Shown here one piece after another: positions 14,093 through 23,784 of a DNA stretch of 64,000 nt (the first letter of the stretch is position 1; each line of letters begins with the position of its first letter). The notes beneath the pieces were generated by a model. That model was given only the letters and a program-made list of their open reading frames with translations, was not told where the DNA came from and made no database searches. This DNA comes from Lachnospiraceae bacterium (GTDB lineage Bacteria > Bacillota > Clostridia > Lachnospirales > Lachnospiraceae). A program made the position numbers and the translations under genes. The stretch spans positions 62,001 to 126,000 of the forward strand of contig JAFUNK010000021.1 of NCBI GenBank assembly GCA_017482205.1, written 5' to 3'.

Positions 14093-16030
14093 CTACCCTC
14101 TTTCCTTCACCGACTGCGGCCTTTTTATCTCTCTCCGCTTCTTATCCCTCTGCTGCTCTACCCGGCTATCGGATACTTCCCTAAAGGATGCCACCGGTAT
14201 CTCTGTCTGTCTTACGTTTCTTGCCGGAACTACCGTGACCGCCGACGTTGGCTGAACTGTTCCGGTACTATGAGAATGTGCTGCCGCCTGCCGACTTTCC
14301 TGCCTCCTCTCCTGTGTAGGTTCGGTGTATACCTCATGTCCCCAGTCAACAGTCCACTCTTGCTGCACAGCTTCCGTAAAAAAGGCATCCATTCTGGGTC
14401 TTTGTACCGTGCTTTCCTGCCCATAGGTTTCACTGCCCGTGCCATTGTAGTTACCGGTGGCTCTGCCATATGTGCCTGTGGCTGCGCCAGAGGGCTCAAA
14501 TTCGAATTTTACCTGTCTCTCCGTAAAAGTTACCGTCTTCGGTCTTAAAGGCTCTCTATGAGCCCCAGAGGATGTTGCATGACCAGCTCCGCCTGCTGTA
14601 CGGTTCATTACCGGCACTACTGCCACTGCCTTTTGATTAGCATTTGCCATAACCGGTCTTTCCGGCTGTTTCTTCCTTTTTCTCGTCGTTTTTGCTTTAT
14701 TTTCTATTTGTTTACTACTGGCAGCTTTTGCTCCTGCTTTGGCTGCAGACCTCTGCCGTCTGTCTGCTATCTCTCTTACCACTGCCATCTTCGCCGCTCT
14801 GGCATCATGCAATCGGGCATTCACCGCAGCTCCGGGATTGGATATCCCCAGCTTACTCATGGCACCGAAAATCTCATTCCGCTTAAATATCACGCCCAGA
14901 TACAACACTACCTGCACAATCAGAACCGTCATCCAGCCCCATGTCGCCGACAGGTTATCAAACAACAATCTGTCTATTTTTAACAGTATCCCTACGATAA
15001 AGTACATGATTAAAATGCTCAGTTGGGACTCCAACAGCTTTTTTAACCATTTTCCCAGAATCCCTTCGTATTCCGGTATCAGTGCCAATATAAGCACCAA
15101 CGGTGCCAGAAAAACGTACAGCACCGCCATCAGCTGCAGTATCAATAACAGTCCGCCCATTACCAGAAACAAAACACTTTTGATAAAAAAGGGAATCATG
15201 TAAAAAAGCATAAAGCCCGCCCTTTCATAGCACCTGCTTCCGCTGAAGGCATCACCATGTTCCCATGTATTTATAATATCGACACGTGCAGAATCTGTCG
15301 GCACATTACCTAAAATTTGATACACGTCCCATTCCGAATATTCATTATCCCCAAACTCCAGATGCAGCCATGGTCTGTGCACCAGATTTACCCAAATTTC
15401 ACCTGCAGCCTCTGTCGCATAGTCAGCAGTTGTTTCTCCGTTTGTACCGGAGAGTATCTGTGCCCCTATGGAGGCAGTCAGATGGGTGGCTTCCCGCATC
15501 ACCGTGCCGGACTGGCTCACTACCAGATAAGAAAGTACCACGATACCTATTACCTTTAAAATCTGTGTAAAAGACCCTACCATGTCTCTTTTAGCAAACC
15601 GCTTTAACAGGATGATTGCACTTCCCGCAAAGCCTATCAGAAAAAGCGGTTCAAATACACTGTCCCGCAGGGCATCCTGAATCGTGCCAATCTCGCTCTG
15701 GAACATGTCCGCCAGATTAAAATCCAGTGCATAGTAAAAAATCGTACAAACCACAAGCCCCAGCAGTTTAATGACGTCAAACTCCATGTTTGCCATTTGA
15801 TTTACCATATCATTACCGATTTCCGCCAGTCCGCCGGGGATATAATCCAGAAAATAGTTATTGAACTGTTTAATAAAATTATGTTCAGAATTCTCACCCA
15901 TATTTTCAAATTCCGGAATAATCTGCACCGGTGGCATTGCCTGTGTAGGTATCACCGTCACAAACACCAATGCCACGCACAAAAGCAATATTCCCACTGC
16001 CATTTTTATATAATACTTTCTCTTTTTCAT
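14093..16030 (-). CDS. VirB6/TcpH-like conjugation channel protein
   Basis: 645 residues, last gene of the conjugation operon. An N-terminal signal-anchor (AVGILLLCVALVFVTVI), then about seven further hydrophobic helices up to residue 400, including LFLVMGGLLLILQLMAVLYVFLAPLVLILALIPEYEGILGKW-type segments typical of Orf15/ConG/TcpH. The last 240 residues are hydrophilic, basic and Pro/Gln-rich, probably cytoplasmic. It would form the membrane channel with the VirB4-like ATPase. It follows the NlpC/P60 gene by 9 bp. Confidence 0.85.
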   Translation of the reverse strand: MKKRKYYIKMAVGILLLCVALVFVTVIPTQAMPPVQIIPEFENMGENSEHNFIKQFNNYFLDYIPGGLAEIGNDMVNQMANMEFDVIKLLGLVVCTIFYYALDFNLADMFQSEIGTIQDALRDSVFEPLFLIGFAGSAIILLKRFAKRDMVGSFTQILKVIGIVVLSYLVVSQSGTVMREATHLTASIGAQILSGTNGETTADYATEAAGEIWVNLVHRPWLHLEFGDNEYSEWDVYQILGNVPTDSARVDIINTWEHGDAFSGSRCYERAGFMLFYMIPFFIKSVLFLVMGGLLLILQLMAVLYVFLAPLVLILALIPEYEGILGKWLKKLLESQLSILIMYFIVGILLKIDRLLFDNLSATWGWMTVLIVQVVLYLGVIFKRNEIFGAMSKLGISNPGAAVNARLHDARAAKMAVVREIADRRQRSAAKAGAKAASSKQIENKAKTTRKRKKQPERPVMANANQKAVAVVPVMNRTAGGAGHATSSGAHREPLRPKTVTFTERQVKFEFEPSGAATGTYGRATGNYNGTGSETYGQESTVQRPRMDAFFTEAVQQEWTVDWGHEVYTEPTQERRQESRQAAAHSHSTGTVQPTSAVTVVPARNVRQTEIPVASFREVSDSRVEQQRDKKRREIKRPQSVKERG

Positions 16031-16039
16031 ACGCTCTCC

Positions 16040-17248
16040 TTATTCCCCCGAAAAACTAAATCTGGGCCTTCTGAAATACCTGAAACGGCAAGCCGGCATC
16101 ATAGGCTCAAAGCTACTGCCGTCCACCGGATTATAACTGTTGGTAACGGAAGGCAACGATATACCCACGCGCCCACTGGGGGACGCTGTTGTGCCGTACC
16201 TTCTGCCCGCACAATGAATCCAGTAGTTATTTCCATTACTGTCTGTCCCTATATAAATTCCCACATGATTAACCTGCCCACTGCTCATTGTCGCCGGATC
16301 ATACAGAAAACCCAAATCGCCTACCTTCAGTTCATCTTCCGTTATTGCTTCTGAAGCATACCATTGCATGGCGGTTCCCGACACTGCCACGCCTTGGGGA
16401 AGCTGCCCGCTGCTTACCACGCTGCCAAAACATTGTACGTACACCCAATCTACATATCCGCTGCAGTCCAGGGGTCCCGTAGGTGGTCCTGTCTGACCGG
16501 ATTTTCCGCCCATCAGATAGGGGTGTCCGATTAAAGACGTTGCCACCAGTGCCAGCTCATGCCTTGTCACATCTCCCTGGACAATGTCCGGCAATTCAAT
16601 ATAAGAGTAGTCAACTACATATCCGTACATTTCCGCCAGATAATGAGTGTGAAATACCTCCATGGCAAAGGTTGTGTTTTCTTCGCTCAGCCCGATAAAA
16701 TCCCGAAGCACATTTTCATAGTCCGGATTTACCAGCAGGGTTGCCTCATATTTCAGCTCCTCCGTGCTTTTTTCTTCCGCAACGGCATTGATGGCGGTTA
16801 TCACGCCCGCAGCCTCCCGATAGGTCAGCTCATCCGCCGTGATACCCATATATTCCAGTATCTTTTCCCGGCCCACGTAATAGACCATTGTCTGTGTTTC
16901 CCAGCTTTCTCCTGCATCTCCACCGGAAACAGTTTCTTCGCCCGGTACTTTTTCTTCCTCCATCAGGATACAGAACTGCAGTGAGGTCATCATGGGATTG
17001 TACCCCGCCAGATTTTCGGCTTCGTTTTCATAGGCATGCATACCGTCTGCCAGCAGAATAATGTCCCACGGCACTCCCAACTCTGAGCCGATATACTGAT
17101 AGCCGTAAGCCTCTTCTTCCGTGGCAAACACCACCAGCGGGCTGGCTATACTGCCGATACCACCGCCACCAATACCGGCAATCATGACACCCATTATCAT
17201 CACCACAAAAGCAAATATGCATAGTCCGATTCCTAATAATTTTTTCAT
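16040..17248 (-). CDS. NlpC/P60 cell wall hydrolase of the conjugation system
   Basis: 402 residues. N-terminal membrane anchor (IGLCIFAFVVMIMGVMIAGIGG), a linker domain of about 200 residues, and a C-terminal NlpC/P60 peptidase: LDCSGYVDWVYVQ with catalytic Cys near residue 265, VNHVGIYIG with the His near 330, and IHCAG near 345. Equivalent to Tn916 Orf14/CwlT and TcpG, which open peptidoglycan for the mating channel; the lysozyme-like domain of CwlT is not obvious here. Its start overlaps the VirB4 stop by one base. Confidence 0.9.
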   Translation of the reverse strand: MKKLLGIGLCIFAFVVMIMGVMIAGIGGGGIGSIASPLVVFATEEEAYGYQYIGSELGVPWDIILLADGMHAYENEAENLAGYNPMMTSLQFCILMEEEKVPGEETVSGGDAGESWETQTMVYYVGREKILEYMGITADELTYREAAGVITAINAVAEEKSTEELKYEATLLVNPDYENVLRDFIGLSEENTTFAMEVFHTHYLAEMYGYVVDYSYIELPDIVQGDVTRHELALVATSLIGHPYLMGGKSGQTGPPTGPLDCSGYVDWVYVQCFGSVVSSGQLPQGVAVSGTAMQWYASEAITEDELKVGDLGFLYDPATMSSGQVNHVGIYIGTDSNGNNYWIHCAGRRYGTTASPSGRVGISLPSVTNSYNPVDGSSFEPMMPACRFRYFRRPRFSFSGE

Positions 17249-20001
17249 CAGAATTCCTCTTTCCGATACAGCTCTTCTTCCGTAAATTCATAGGTGAAAT
17301 CTATGGCTTTTTCGGTATCATCTGCCGGATGCAGGCCTTCCGGCTCTGACACCAGTATCGTAGCCGGTTCCGAATCAGTTTCTACATTCTGCTCCGGTAC
17401 GTCCTCCGGCATATCATTTGCAGCCTGTTTCTCTATCATTTTCTGTTCCGCCTCCTGTGTAGGTTTTCCCATCGGCGCCGGTACCGACTCTGCATCCGGC
17501 ACTTCAATGGTTTTTGCCTCCTTGGTTTTGGGTGTAGTAGAAAAGACATCAATTAAATCCTGGAATACAGCATCAAACCTCAAAATACCTACATGTCCAT
17601 CCAAATCCTGAAATACGCACTCTCCGTTCTCTAAGCTCTTTAATGTCTCTTTATTTGCCACAGTAGGCTCAAGCCCCATGTACGCACACATTCTGGCCGC
17701 TTCTGCATCGTTATTGGTGTGGAAGCAGAACTTGTAGCTGATAGTGTTTTTAATGGCTTCTGTGGGCAAATCCAGCACGGAATGCCCGTTAAAAATACAT
17801 CCTGAAAACAAAGAACGTCCCATTCTAGTTAAAAAATCATAGAGTTTTACACCTTCCTCGGTTTTTCTAAGCGCCCACGACTCATCAAAAAGAATCATTT
17901 TAAAGACCGGTCTTTTTGTCATGGCAAATTTCTTTGCAAAATTACTGATTACCGCCATGAGCACCGTGGACAGTCTTTCCTCCGTTGTATATTTATCCTT
18001 CGGCGTTTCCGGACTGGGGAGCTTTAAGTTATCAATCTGTAAGATATTTAACCGGTTATCAAGGGATATTGCTTCCTCCGTTCCATCACCAAATAAAAGC
18101 TGTGACATACCGTTATCTGCCTGCAACGCCAAACGCCTTGCCAGAAATTTTCCTTGTTTGCACAATTCATCTGTTTCCGGAAAAGAACCCAGCGTTTCAA
18201 CCAGTTTTCTCATGGATGGCAGCTCTGATTTTGCCATAAGCCTCTGTGCTTCCAGAATAGCCGTATATTCCAAACTTGTAGGAGCTATTTCAAGCAGTTC
18301 TGCCAGGACATTGATTGCCAGCTCATCCGCAGCCTTTAAATCATCCCGATACAGGTTATAAGGGTCTAATTTCCCCTTATTTTCCGGCTTCCCCGATAAT
18401 GTCACCGTCGTAATCATGCCAGAAAGTATAGTCAATTCTTTTTCCCAGTGGCTTCGCTCTGCTTTCGGGTCAAAAATCAGCCCATAACCGCCATACAAAA
18501 CATTTAACACTATCAGTATATTGGCATTAAAGGACTTTCCATATCCCAAATCTCCGTAAAAGGTAGCGGATGCGGATTTGTTACGCAGACATGCTGTTCC
18601 AATATGCAAAAACACCTGCTTTTCTTCGCTTCCGGTAGTTCCTATGTATGGTCCTTCTTTGTCCCCCAGTTCATGGGTTGCGCCTATTACGCCGCTTGCC
18701 AGTGCTAACGGTGTCAGTTGCATCTTATATTCTTTCACAATACATCCCACACTGGGAATACATTGCATAAACAGCTTAATCTGGTCTGCAAGGGGTCTTT
18801 CCACGATAAAATTCATGTCCTCATATTTGTTTTTAACCGTCACTACCCGCTGTTCCAGTTCCTCTTCGTTATCTGCCGCAAGACATATGGTAACATTGGT
18901 TTCCAAAAGCGGCTCACTGAGCTCCTTCAGCTCTGCTTCCAATGCCTCTGCATACTCTTTTCCCAACAGTAAATCTTCCGGAATATCCGCTTTGGAGCTT
19001 TCGATATGCTCCATCTGACTGTCGATTTCCAGCTTTTTACCGTCCAGTTTCTTTTTAGCCGCCCGATATTCGATAGAATGGATATGGATACAGACCTCTG
19101 CCTGCATATTGTATTGCTGCAGCATATATATCCACTCCATCCCCGGATAATCGAAGCTGTCCGGGATATTCGTAATTGCTAAAAAGCTTTGGTAAGATAC
19201 CGTGTTTTTGTCATGGACTATCCGTATCCTGCGGTTCTCCGGGTGTATACTACCAGAAAAGAGATTTACCACATCTTTGCCATAGGGCTTTATAATCCGC
19301 TCTTTTCCGATATCCTGCACTTCAGACTTCGGTTTCCATTCTTTAACACCCTTTTGATCCTCTCTGAAAAGCTTTACTTTTTTATTGGTACCGCGAAATG
19401 CCATACGTCTGAATAACCACTGGGTTTCTGTACTGGTAAGTTCTATTAAACGCATCTTCTGATTCTGGGAATACAGCCAGTCTTCAGCCTTTTTTATACA
19501 TTTGTTCAGTTTGCTCATCATAATGTCTTTTGTGTCCATGTTCATCCATACATTCAGCGCATTTACAGGATTTTTGACAAAGAACTGATAGCCTTCCTTT
19601 AATCCTGCAATCGTTTCATTTTCTCCGGCATCCGCCAATTTCACCAGAATATAACTGCGGTAATCATTAGCATCACCCACAATGGTTTTCTTCTGCTCCA
19701 GATAATTTTCTGTCTGAAGAACATGGTATTTTGCCTGCTCGTACAACGGATCCTCTTCATCCAGATTCTTTACCAGCTTTTTAAACTGGTCCTTGCTGTC
19801 CTGCTCGATGGGCACTATTAAAACCTGTGCATCACTCATAATGCCGGTCAGAAACTTAGCCATTTTATAAAGCATGGATATTTTTAAATCATCATCTAAA
19901 AAATCATAGTCGTAGCCGGCCATCTTATAGGCCGCCCAGCAGCTTTTGTCTGCGTTAAAAATCAAATTGTCGGTAAAATAATTGATTGGACATTGATACA
20001 T
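17248..20001 (-). CDS. VirB4/TcpF-like conjugation ATPase
   Basis: 917 residues. Walker A is FYGDLGYGKSFNANIL near residue 490 and Walker B is FKMILFDESWAL near 705, followed by a VirB4-like GRSLFSGCIFNGHSVLD segment. The N-terminal 450 residues hold the membrane/channel-contact part, with YQSFLAITNIPDSFDYPG. The C-terminal 80 residues are acidic and Pro-rich. It powers assembly and DNA transfer of the type IV secretion channel, like Tn916 Orf16 and ConE. Order within the operon is as in pCW3 and Tn916. Confidence 0.93.
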   Translation of the reverse strand: MYQCPINYFTDNLIFNADKSCWAAYKMAGYDYDFLDDDLKISMLYKMAKFLTGIMSDAQVLIVPIEQDSKDQFKKLVKNLDEEDPLYEQAKYHVLQTENYLEQKKTIVGDANDYRSYILVKLADAGENETIAGLKEGYQFFVKNPVNALNVWMNMDTKDIMMSKLNKCIKKAEDWLYSQNQKMRLIELTSTETQWLFRRMAFRGTNKKVKLFREDQKGVKEWKPKSEVQDIGKERIIKPYGKDVVNLFSGSIHPENRRIRIVHDKNTVSYQSFLAITNIPDSFDYPGMEWIYMLQQYNMQAEVCIHIHSIEYRAAKKKLDGKKLEIDSQMEHIESSKADIPEDLLLGKEYAEALEAELKELSEPLLETNVTICLAADNEEELEQRVVTVKNKYEDMNFIVERPLADQIKLFMQCIPSVGCIVKEYKMQLTPLALASGVIGATHELGDKEGPYIGTTGSEEKQVFLHIGTACLRNKSASATFYGDLGYGKSFNANILIVLNVLYGGYGLIFDPKAERSHWEKELTILSGMITTVTLSGKPENKGKLDPYNLYRDDLKAADELAINVLAELLEIAPTSLEYTAILEAQRLMAKSELPSMRKLVETLGSFPETDELCKQGKFLARRLALQADNGMSQLLFGDGTEEAISLDNRLNILQIDNLKLPSPETPKDKYTTEERLSTVLMAVISNFAKKFAMTKRPVFKMILFDESWALRKTEEGVKLYDFLTRMGRSLFSGCIFNGHSVLDLPTEAIKNTISYKFCFHTNNDAEAARMCAYMGLEPTVANKETLKSLENGECVFQDLDGHVGILRFDAVFQDLIDVFSTTPKTKEAKTIEVPDAESVPAPMGKPTQEAEQKMIEKQAANDMPEDVPEQNVETDSEPATILVSEPEGLHPADDTEKAIDFTYEFTEEELYRKEEF

Positions 20002-20051
20002 ATTTGCCTCCTCTATAACATAGGGGAAGTGTTTTCACTTCCCCGCCCGCT

Positions 20052-20450
20052 TTACTGTCTGATTCCCATACTGCAATTCCACTTCAGGGACATGTTTTCC
20101 TTCTTGTCTGCATATTTTTTAAACTGCTGCAGATAACTTCCCCGGACGGTAAAAAAGTACACAATGCATCCAAAAAAGTATCTGAGCGGATTTTTCCCAT
20201 CCAGTTTCTTTTTCATCAGGTAATTTACGATACCGTAGGGAATTGCCACGAACCGGATAACATCCGGTAGCTGAGTTATGAGCGGAATGATTTTTCCTAA
20301 TAGCAGCATCCCTAGTGCCACGCCGATAAACGCCACCAAATCAAAGGGATTTATGGGTCTTGGCAGGGTAATATTGGAAAAGGAATACATCTTTTTTTCT
20401 ACCTTCCACACCTTTGTGTAGGAAAAGATTGTGACTTTGTTTTTTTCCAT
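20052..20450 (-). CDS. TcpE/ConD-like conjugal membrane protein
   Basis: 132 residues from the ATG at 20450; CTGGAGAA precedes it, and the stop codon of the upstream gene lies immediately before. TcpE family features: IFSYTKVWKVEKKMYSF, then two membrane helices (PFDLVAFIGVALGMLLLGKIIP and FVAIPYGIVNYLM), then KKLDGKNPLRYFFGCIVYF. In pCW3, TcpE is a membrane part of the transfer complex. The gene sits between the TcpD-like and VirB4 genes, as in related elements. Confidence 0.85.
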   Translation of the reverse strand: MEKNKVTIFSYTKVWKVEKKMYSFSNITLPRPINPFDLVAFIGVALGMLLLGKIIPLITQLPDVIRFVAIPYGIVNYLMKKKLDGKNPLRYFFGCIVYFFTVRGSYLQQFKKYADKKENMSLKWNCSMGIRQ

Positions 20451-20451
20451 A

Positions 20452-20796
20452 TCATTCTCCAGTTCCGGTACCGTTGGTAACAATATTCCATAAGTTCAGC
20501 CCTATGTTATATAACTGCTCCGGTGCCTTAATAATTACTAAAATAATTGCGCCCCCTATAAATATTATAACAGCTGCTACCCATGCTTTTTTAGCCAGAC
20601 AGCCTACGAATAGAAATCCCAGAATACAAAGTGCTACCCAAAACAACTGATCCAAAAACCAGTTACCGATATTTTCACCAAAGTTGGTTGAGGCATAAAC
20701 ATAGCAGCCATTACACATAAAACATGTAAAAAAGGTTGCCAGTGCTACTAATACCTTTTTCGCTCTCATATTTAATTTTTTTGTTTGTTTTTCCAT
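20452..20796 (-). CDS. TcpD-like small membrane protein
   Basis: 114 residues from the ATG at 20796 (TGGAGGAAA upstream). It has an N-terminal signal-like helix (KKVLVALATFFTCFMCNGCYVYA), then two membrane helices (FWVALCILGFLFVGCL and WVAAVIIFIGGAIILVII). Position and topology match TcpD/Orf17-type subunits of the conjugation channel, but the sequence is not distinctive. It is coupled with tcpE. Confidence 0.68.
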   Translation of the reverse strand: MEKQTKKLNMRAKKVLVALATFFTCFMCNGCYVYASTNFGENIGNWFLDQLFWVALCILGFLFVGCLAKKAWVAAVIIFIGGAIILVIIKAPEQLYNIGLNLWNIVTNGTGTGE

Positions 20797-20814
20797 TGTT
20801 TTCCTCCATTGCAA

Positions 20815-21861
20815 TTATTGAATATTTAAGTTTCCCGTACGTGTATCCATTGAATTTATGTAAAACTTTCCACCGCTCTCCTGCATGAAAAGGTTGATTT
20901 TCTGAAGCATTTCCACGTTGTTTTCCGTGTCCTTTATTTTGAAAGTTACCAGACAAATAATATCGCCGCCTTCTTCCTGATAGCAGTTAATGGTTTCGAT
21001 TTCCACGAATGAAAACCGTCCGTCCAGTCCGCTAAAGTCCTCTTTGTCTGCACTGCCGGATAAATAATAGTTGATAACTGAGTCGTCCTGCTCAAAATAT
21101 GCCTTCAGGAAGTTTTTAACCGATATAGTGACTTTATCTGTCTTATCCTCGCTCAAAGCCGTTCCAGTGTATTCTGCCACCTTATAACCGGCCAAAAGCT
21201 GCGAATCCGTTACCATTAGCGGTAAACTCTCCACGATGTAAAGATTATCCTGCATATATACCGGCACCTTTAACACTATCTGACTTGTAGAAATCTCCGT
21301 TGTGTAGGTTTTTCCGTCTTCACCCAAAATCCGGCTCTCGTATTCCATTTCCGCCAGCACGTACACATCCACCTGGTTCTCTGAGTATTCTTCAATTCTG
21401 TATGCTTCCACATAGGTCGCCCTGGCCGTTGCCTTACAATCATTGATTTCATTGTTCAAAAATGCTGCCGTAACATAGGGCGTTAAACGCTGCTTGTATT
21501 CTGCTTCTCCCCTAATCTGATAAGTCAGATACTCTTTTGCAAAGCTTTGTGCAAAAGCCATCACCTCTGCATTCTGGTTGGAAAACTCACTATAATCGGC
21601 TTTAAAATCCTGAATCATCTGCGCCACTACATCTTCCTTATCCGTTTGAAAACAACTCGCCACCCCACGGATAAATATAAATATTAACATGCCCCAGAAT
21701 ACTATTCTGGCCACCTTCATGCCGCCATTCTGCCGGAGCACGTACACAGGCTCCTCGTTTTTCTTTGCCTTTACTATCGGTTCCTGCATTGCTCCTTTCT
21801 TCTCATACTTTTCCTGTGCTGCTTTTCGTTTTGCAGTCTCTTTTTCTTTGCGTTTATTCAA
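20815..21861 (-). CDS. TcpC/ConB-like conjugal transfer protein
   Basis: 348 residues with a TTG start after GGAGGAAAC, overlapping the end of tcpA by 8 bp. A basic, Lys-rich cytoplasmic N-terminus is followed by one membrane helix (KVARIVFWGMLIFIFIRGVASC, about residues 49-70) and two NTF2-like outer domains, as in the TcpC structure, which resembles VirB8. AEYTGTALSEDKTDKVTI and FLKAYFEQD are typical TcpC-type segments. It links the inner channel components outside the membrane. Confidence 0.9.
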   Translation of the reverse strand: MNKRKEKETAKRKAAQEKYEKKGAMQEPIVKAKKNEEPVYVLRQNGGMKVARIVFWGMLIFIFIRGVASCFQTDKEDVVAQMIQDFKADYSEFSNQNAEVMAFAQSFAKEYLTYQIRGEAEYKQRLTPYVTAAFLNNEINDCKATARATYVEAYRIEEYSENQVDVYVLAEMEYESRILGEDGKTYTTEISTSQIVLKVPVYMQDNLYIVESLPLMVTDSQLLAGYKVAEYTGTALSEDKTDKVTISVKNFLKAYFEQDDSVINYYLSGSADKEDFSGLDGRFSFVEIETINCYQEEGGDIICLVTFKIKDTENNVEMLQKINLFMQESGGKFYINSMDTRTGNLNIQ

Positions 21862-23548
21862 TTTCCGTTTCCTCCTCTTCCCAGAAATTTAGATTTAAAC
21901 CAAATTCATCAACTTCGCTTTTTGCCCCCTGCATTGCCTCCAATATTACGCTCTCATCGACTTCTATTTCACTGCCATCCAAAGGGAATGATTGGTTTGC
22001 CGATGTTATATGGATTGTTTTAGCCGGCTTAGGTTCTTCTTTTTTCTTGCTGAATACTGATTTTGCTGTTTTCGCCTGCGAAATGTCTTTGGTTTTTGGT
22101 TGCTTTATAGGGTACTTGTCCTTTTTTCCCTCTTTAGCGGTCATTTGCCTAACCGGTGACGAAGCTGGTACCGCCCCCGCACCTCCCGGTACTGTCAGCA
22201 TATCTCCTACCTGCACGTCCACGTCATGGAGCATTTTGTCATCTTCAAATAAAAATGCTTGAAATTCTATAATCTCATTACCGACTCTATACAAAAATCG
22301 CCCTTTTATATTAGGCAGATTTACCGCATCCGTATTTCCCAATACAATTTCTGATGCCGGTTTATCTGCAAACCGCCCTGATATTCGCACCGGCGTATTG
22401 TTTTTAATCTGTCCCGGCAAAATATTTGCATCCGGTCGTTGCACACCTAAAAACAGGTGGATTCCTGTTGCTCTGGACAAACGAGCCAAGGTTGACATCT
22501 TACCTTCCAGTGCTTCATATATTTTCTTTTCTTCTCTGGACACCCCTTTCTTATCCAGCATTTCTGCAACTTCGTCCGTAAAAACACCTATTCTACATAA
22601 ATTTTGCCCTGTTTTACGATTGTACTCTGCTAGATCCTTTACATCTAATTCTCTAAACAATGCCAATCTAGCAGCATTCTCCTGCACTAACAGCTCAAGA
22701 ATCTCCAGTGCATGCTCTCTTTCAGTTACCACTTCTCCGTATTTATCATACTTCTTACTAAATTCAACACCACCTTTAAAATCAATCATATACACTCTAC
22801 TTCCTTGCATTACCATCTGCCAAAGAATCGTATGTAAAATTACACTTTTTCCGGAGCCGGTTTCTCCGGCAATCAATGCATGTGGTGTTTTATTCAAATT
22901 AAACGAAACATTCTCCAGCGCACTTTGTCCGACTGTTATAATTCCTTCTTGACTGCTGCAGAAGGAATCATTCCACATTATCAATTCAGGAATTTTAAAA
23001 TCTGACGGTAATGCTGTAAGTTTTACTACCTTTTTACTTCTTCCGTTTTCCAGTTTCAGAACGGTGCAATCCATAGATGTTTCCAAACTGTCTTTAGCAC
23101 GCTTCCACTCTGTCAATGGTATATTTGACTTAAAAGTTAAAATTTTCTTAGCTTTTTTCTTTTTATCTGTTGTACTTCCGCAAAAATACGGTACTTTTCC
23201 GTCTTTACCAACAAATCCTATATCCCGGAATATCTTTTCATACTTCTTCTGTCCGTTACCGCCACCAAGGATCAGCAGGTATATAACCGGCATGGATAAA
23301 AGCATTATGTATAGCAGCCATTGTACATACACTGGTGCTTCGATACTCATAACTAAGCTTTTACACTTAACAGCACCTATTGTTATCAATACTGCCAATC
23401 CTAAGCCAATCCATGCTCCCCACTTATTCAGTTTTCTAATTCCTCTAAACAGACCTTTAAAAAATGTCGCTATCATTCGTCCTATAAATCTGAATAAACT
23501 GCCAACAGCTGCTTCTAACTGCCTGTCCATGTTACTGTTTGATGCCAT
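21854..23548 (-). CDS. TcpA/ConQ-like FtsK/SpoIIIE coupling protein
   Basis: 564 residues. Two N-terminal membrane helices (about 44-60 and 76-96), a Walker A motif HALIAGETGSGKSVILHTIL near residue 235 and Walker B IGVFTDEVAEML near 330, then GIHLFLGVQRPDANILPGQIKNN. This is the coupling ATPase that brings the relaxase-DNA complex to the channel, related to Tn916 Orf21 and pCW3 TcpA. First gene of the conjugation operon; only 25 bp separate its GGGAAGGG ribosome binding site region from the upstream intrinsic terminator of a structured RNA. Confidence 0.93.
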   Translation of the reverse strand: MASNSNMDRQLEAAVGSLFRFIGRMIATFFKGLFRGIRKLNKWGAWIGLGLAVLITIGAVKCKSLVMSIEAPVYVQWLLYIMLLSMPVIYLLILGGGNGQKKYEKIFRDIGFVGKDGKVPYFCGSTTDKKKKAKKILTFKSNIPLTEWKRAKDSLETSMDCTVLKLENGRSKKVVKLTALPSDFKIPELIMWNDSFCSSQEGIITVGQSALENVSFNLNKTPHALIAGETGSGKSVILHTILWQMVMQGSRVYMIDFKGGVEFSKKYDKYGEVVTEREHALEILELLVQENAARLALFRELDVKDLAEYNRKTGQNLCRIGVFTDEVAEMLDKKGVSREEKKIYEALEGKMSTLARLSRATGIHLFLGVQRPDANILPGQIKNNTPVRISGRFADKPASEIVLGNTDAVNLPNIKGRFLYRVGNEIIEFQAFLFEDDKMLHDVDVQVGDMLTVPGGAGAVPASSPVRQMTAKEGKKDKYPIKQPKTKDISQAKTAKSVFSKKKEEPKPAKTIHITSANQSFPLDGSEIEVDESVILEAMQGAKSEVDEFGLNLNFWEEEETEIE

Positions 23549-23576
23549 TTTTCTACCCTTCCCAATTTTTGCAACA

Positions 23577-23675
23577 AAAAAAGGACTCCATTTCTGGAAT
23601 CCTTAGCAGACACCCGGATTTGCACCGGGACCATGTCCATCAACTCGTTCTCCTTGTCTTAAACTATCGCCTGCT
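23577..23675 (-). ncRNA. structured leader RNA ahead of the conjugation operon
   Basis: The minus-strand transcript would start from the promoter at 23682-23709 and meet a terminator hairpin at 23583-23602 (GGATTCCA/TGGAGTCC, then seven T) only 29 bp before tcpA. It has a 9-bp closing stem CCTTAGCAG/CTGCTAAGG and an inner stem-loop CCCGG-TGCAAAT-CCGGG whose loop fits a tRNA T-loop pattern. The closing stem and the terminator share GG, so the two folds may compete. It is not a tRNA: the D and anticodon arms do not form. A riboswitch or attenuator role is inference. No known riboswitch class is recognised. Confidence 0.6.
23583..23602 (-). terminator. intrinsic terminator directly before tcpA
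   Basis: 8-base-pair stem GGACTCCA/TGGAATCC (plus-strand view, with one wobble) with a TTTC loop and a seven-T tract on the minus strand at 23576-23582. Confidence 0.8.
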
Positions 23676-23681
23676 AAGGTG

Positions 23682-23709
23682 ATTATACCATATTGGTTCT
23701 ACTTTTCAA
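23682..23709 (-). promoter_or_regulatory. promoter of the structured RNA/conjugation operon
   Basis: TTGAAA, 16-base spacer ending in TGG, TATAAT. It is the only strong promoter I see before the tcp operon, so read-through of the terminator at 23583 would be needed for transfer gene expression from here. Confidence 0.75.
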
Positions 23710-23730
23710 TCTTTATTTCCATACAAAAAG

Positions 23731-23757
23731 ACCATATATCAACTAAGATATATGGCC
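23731..23757 (-). terminator. terminator after the JAB-like/acidic protein genes
   Basis: CCATATATC/GATATATGG stem with CTTTTTG after it on the minus strand; it separates the upstream genes from the tcp operon promoter. Confidence 0.75.
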
Positions 23758-23784
23758 TTAAGTAAATCTTGACTTTTCGGATGT

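Noticed and set aside
23577..23675. tRNA gene before tcpA
   Set aside because: The acceptor-like stem and T-loop-like hairpin are tempting, but the T-arm does not abut the acceptor stem and no D or anticodon arm can be formed; it is listed as structured RNA instead.
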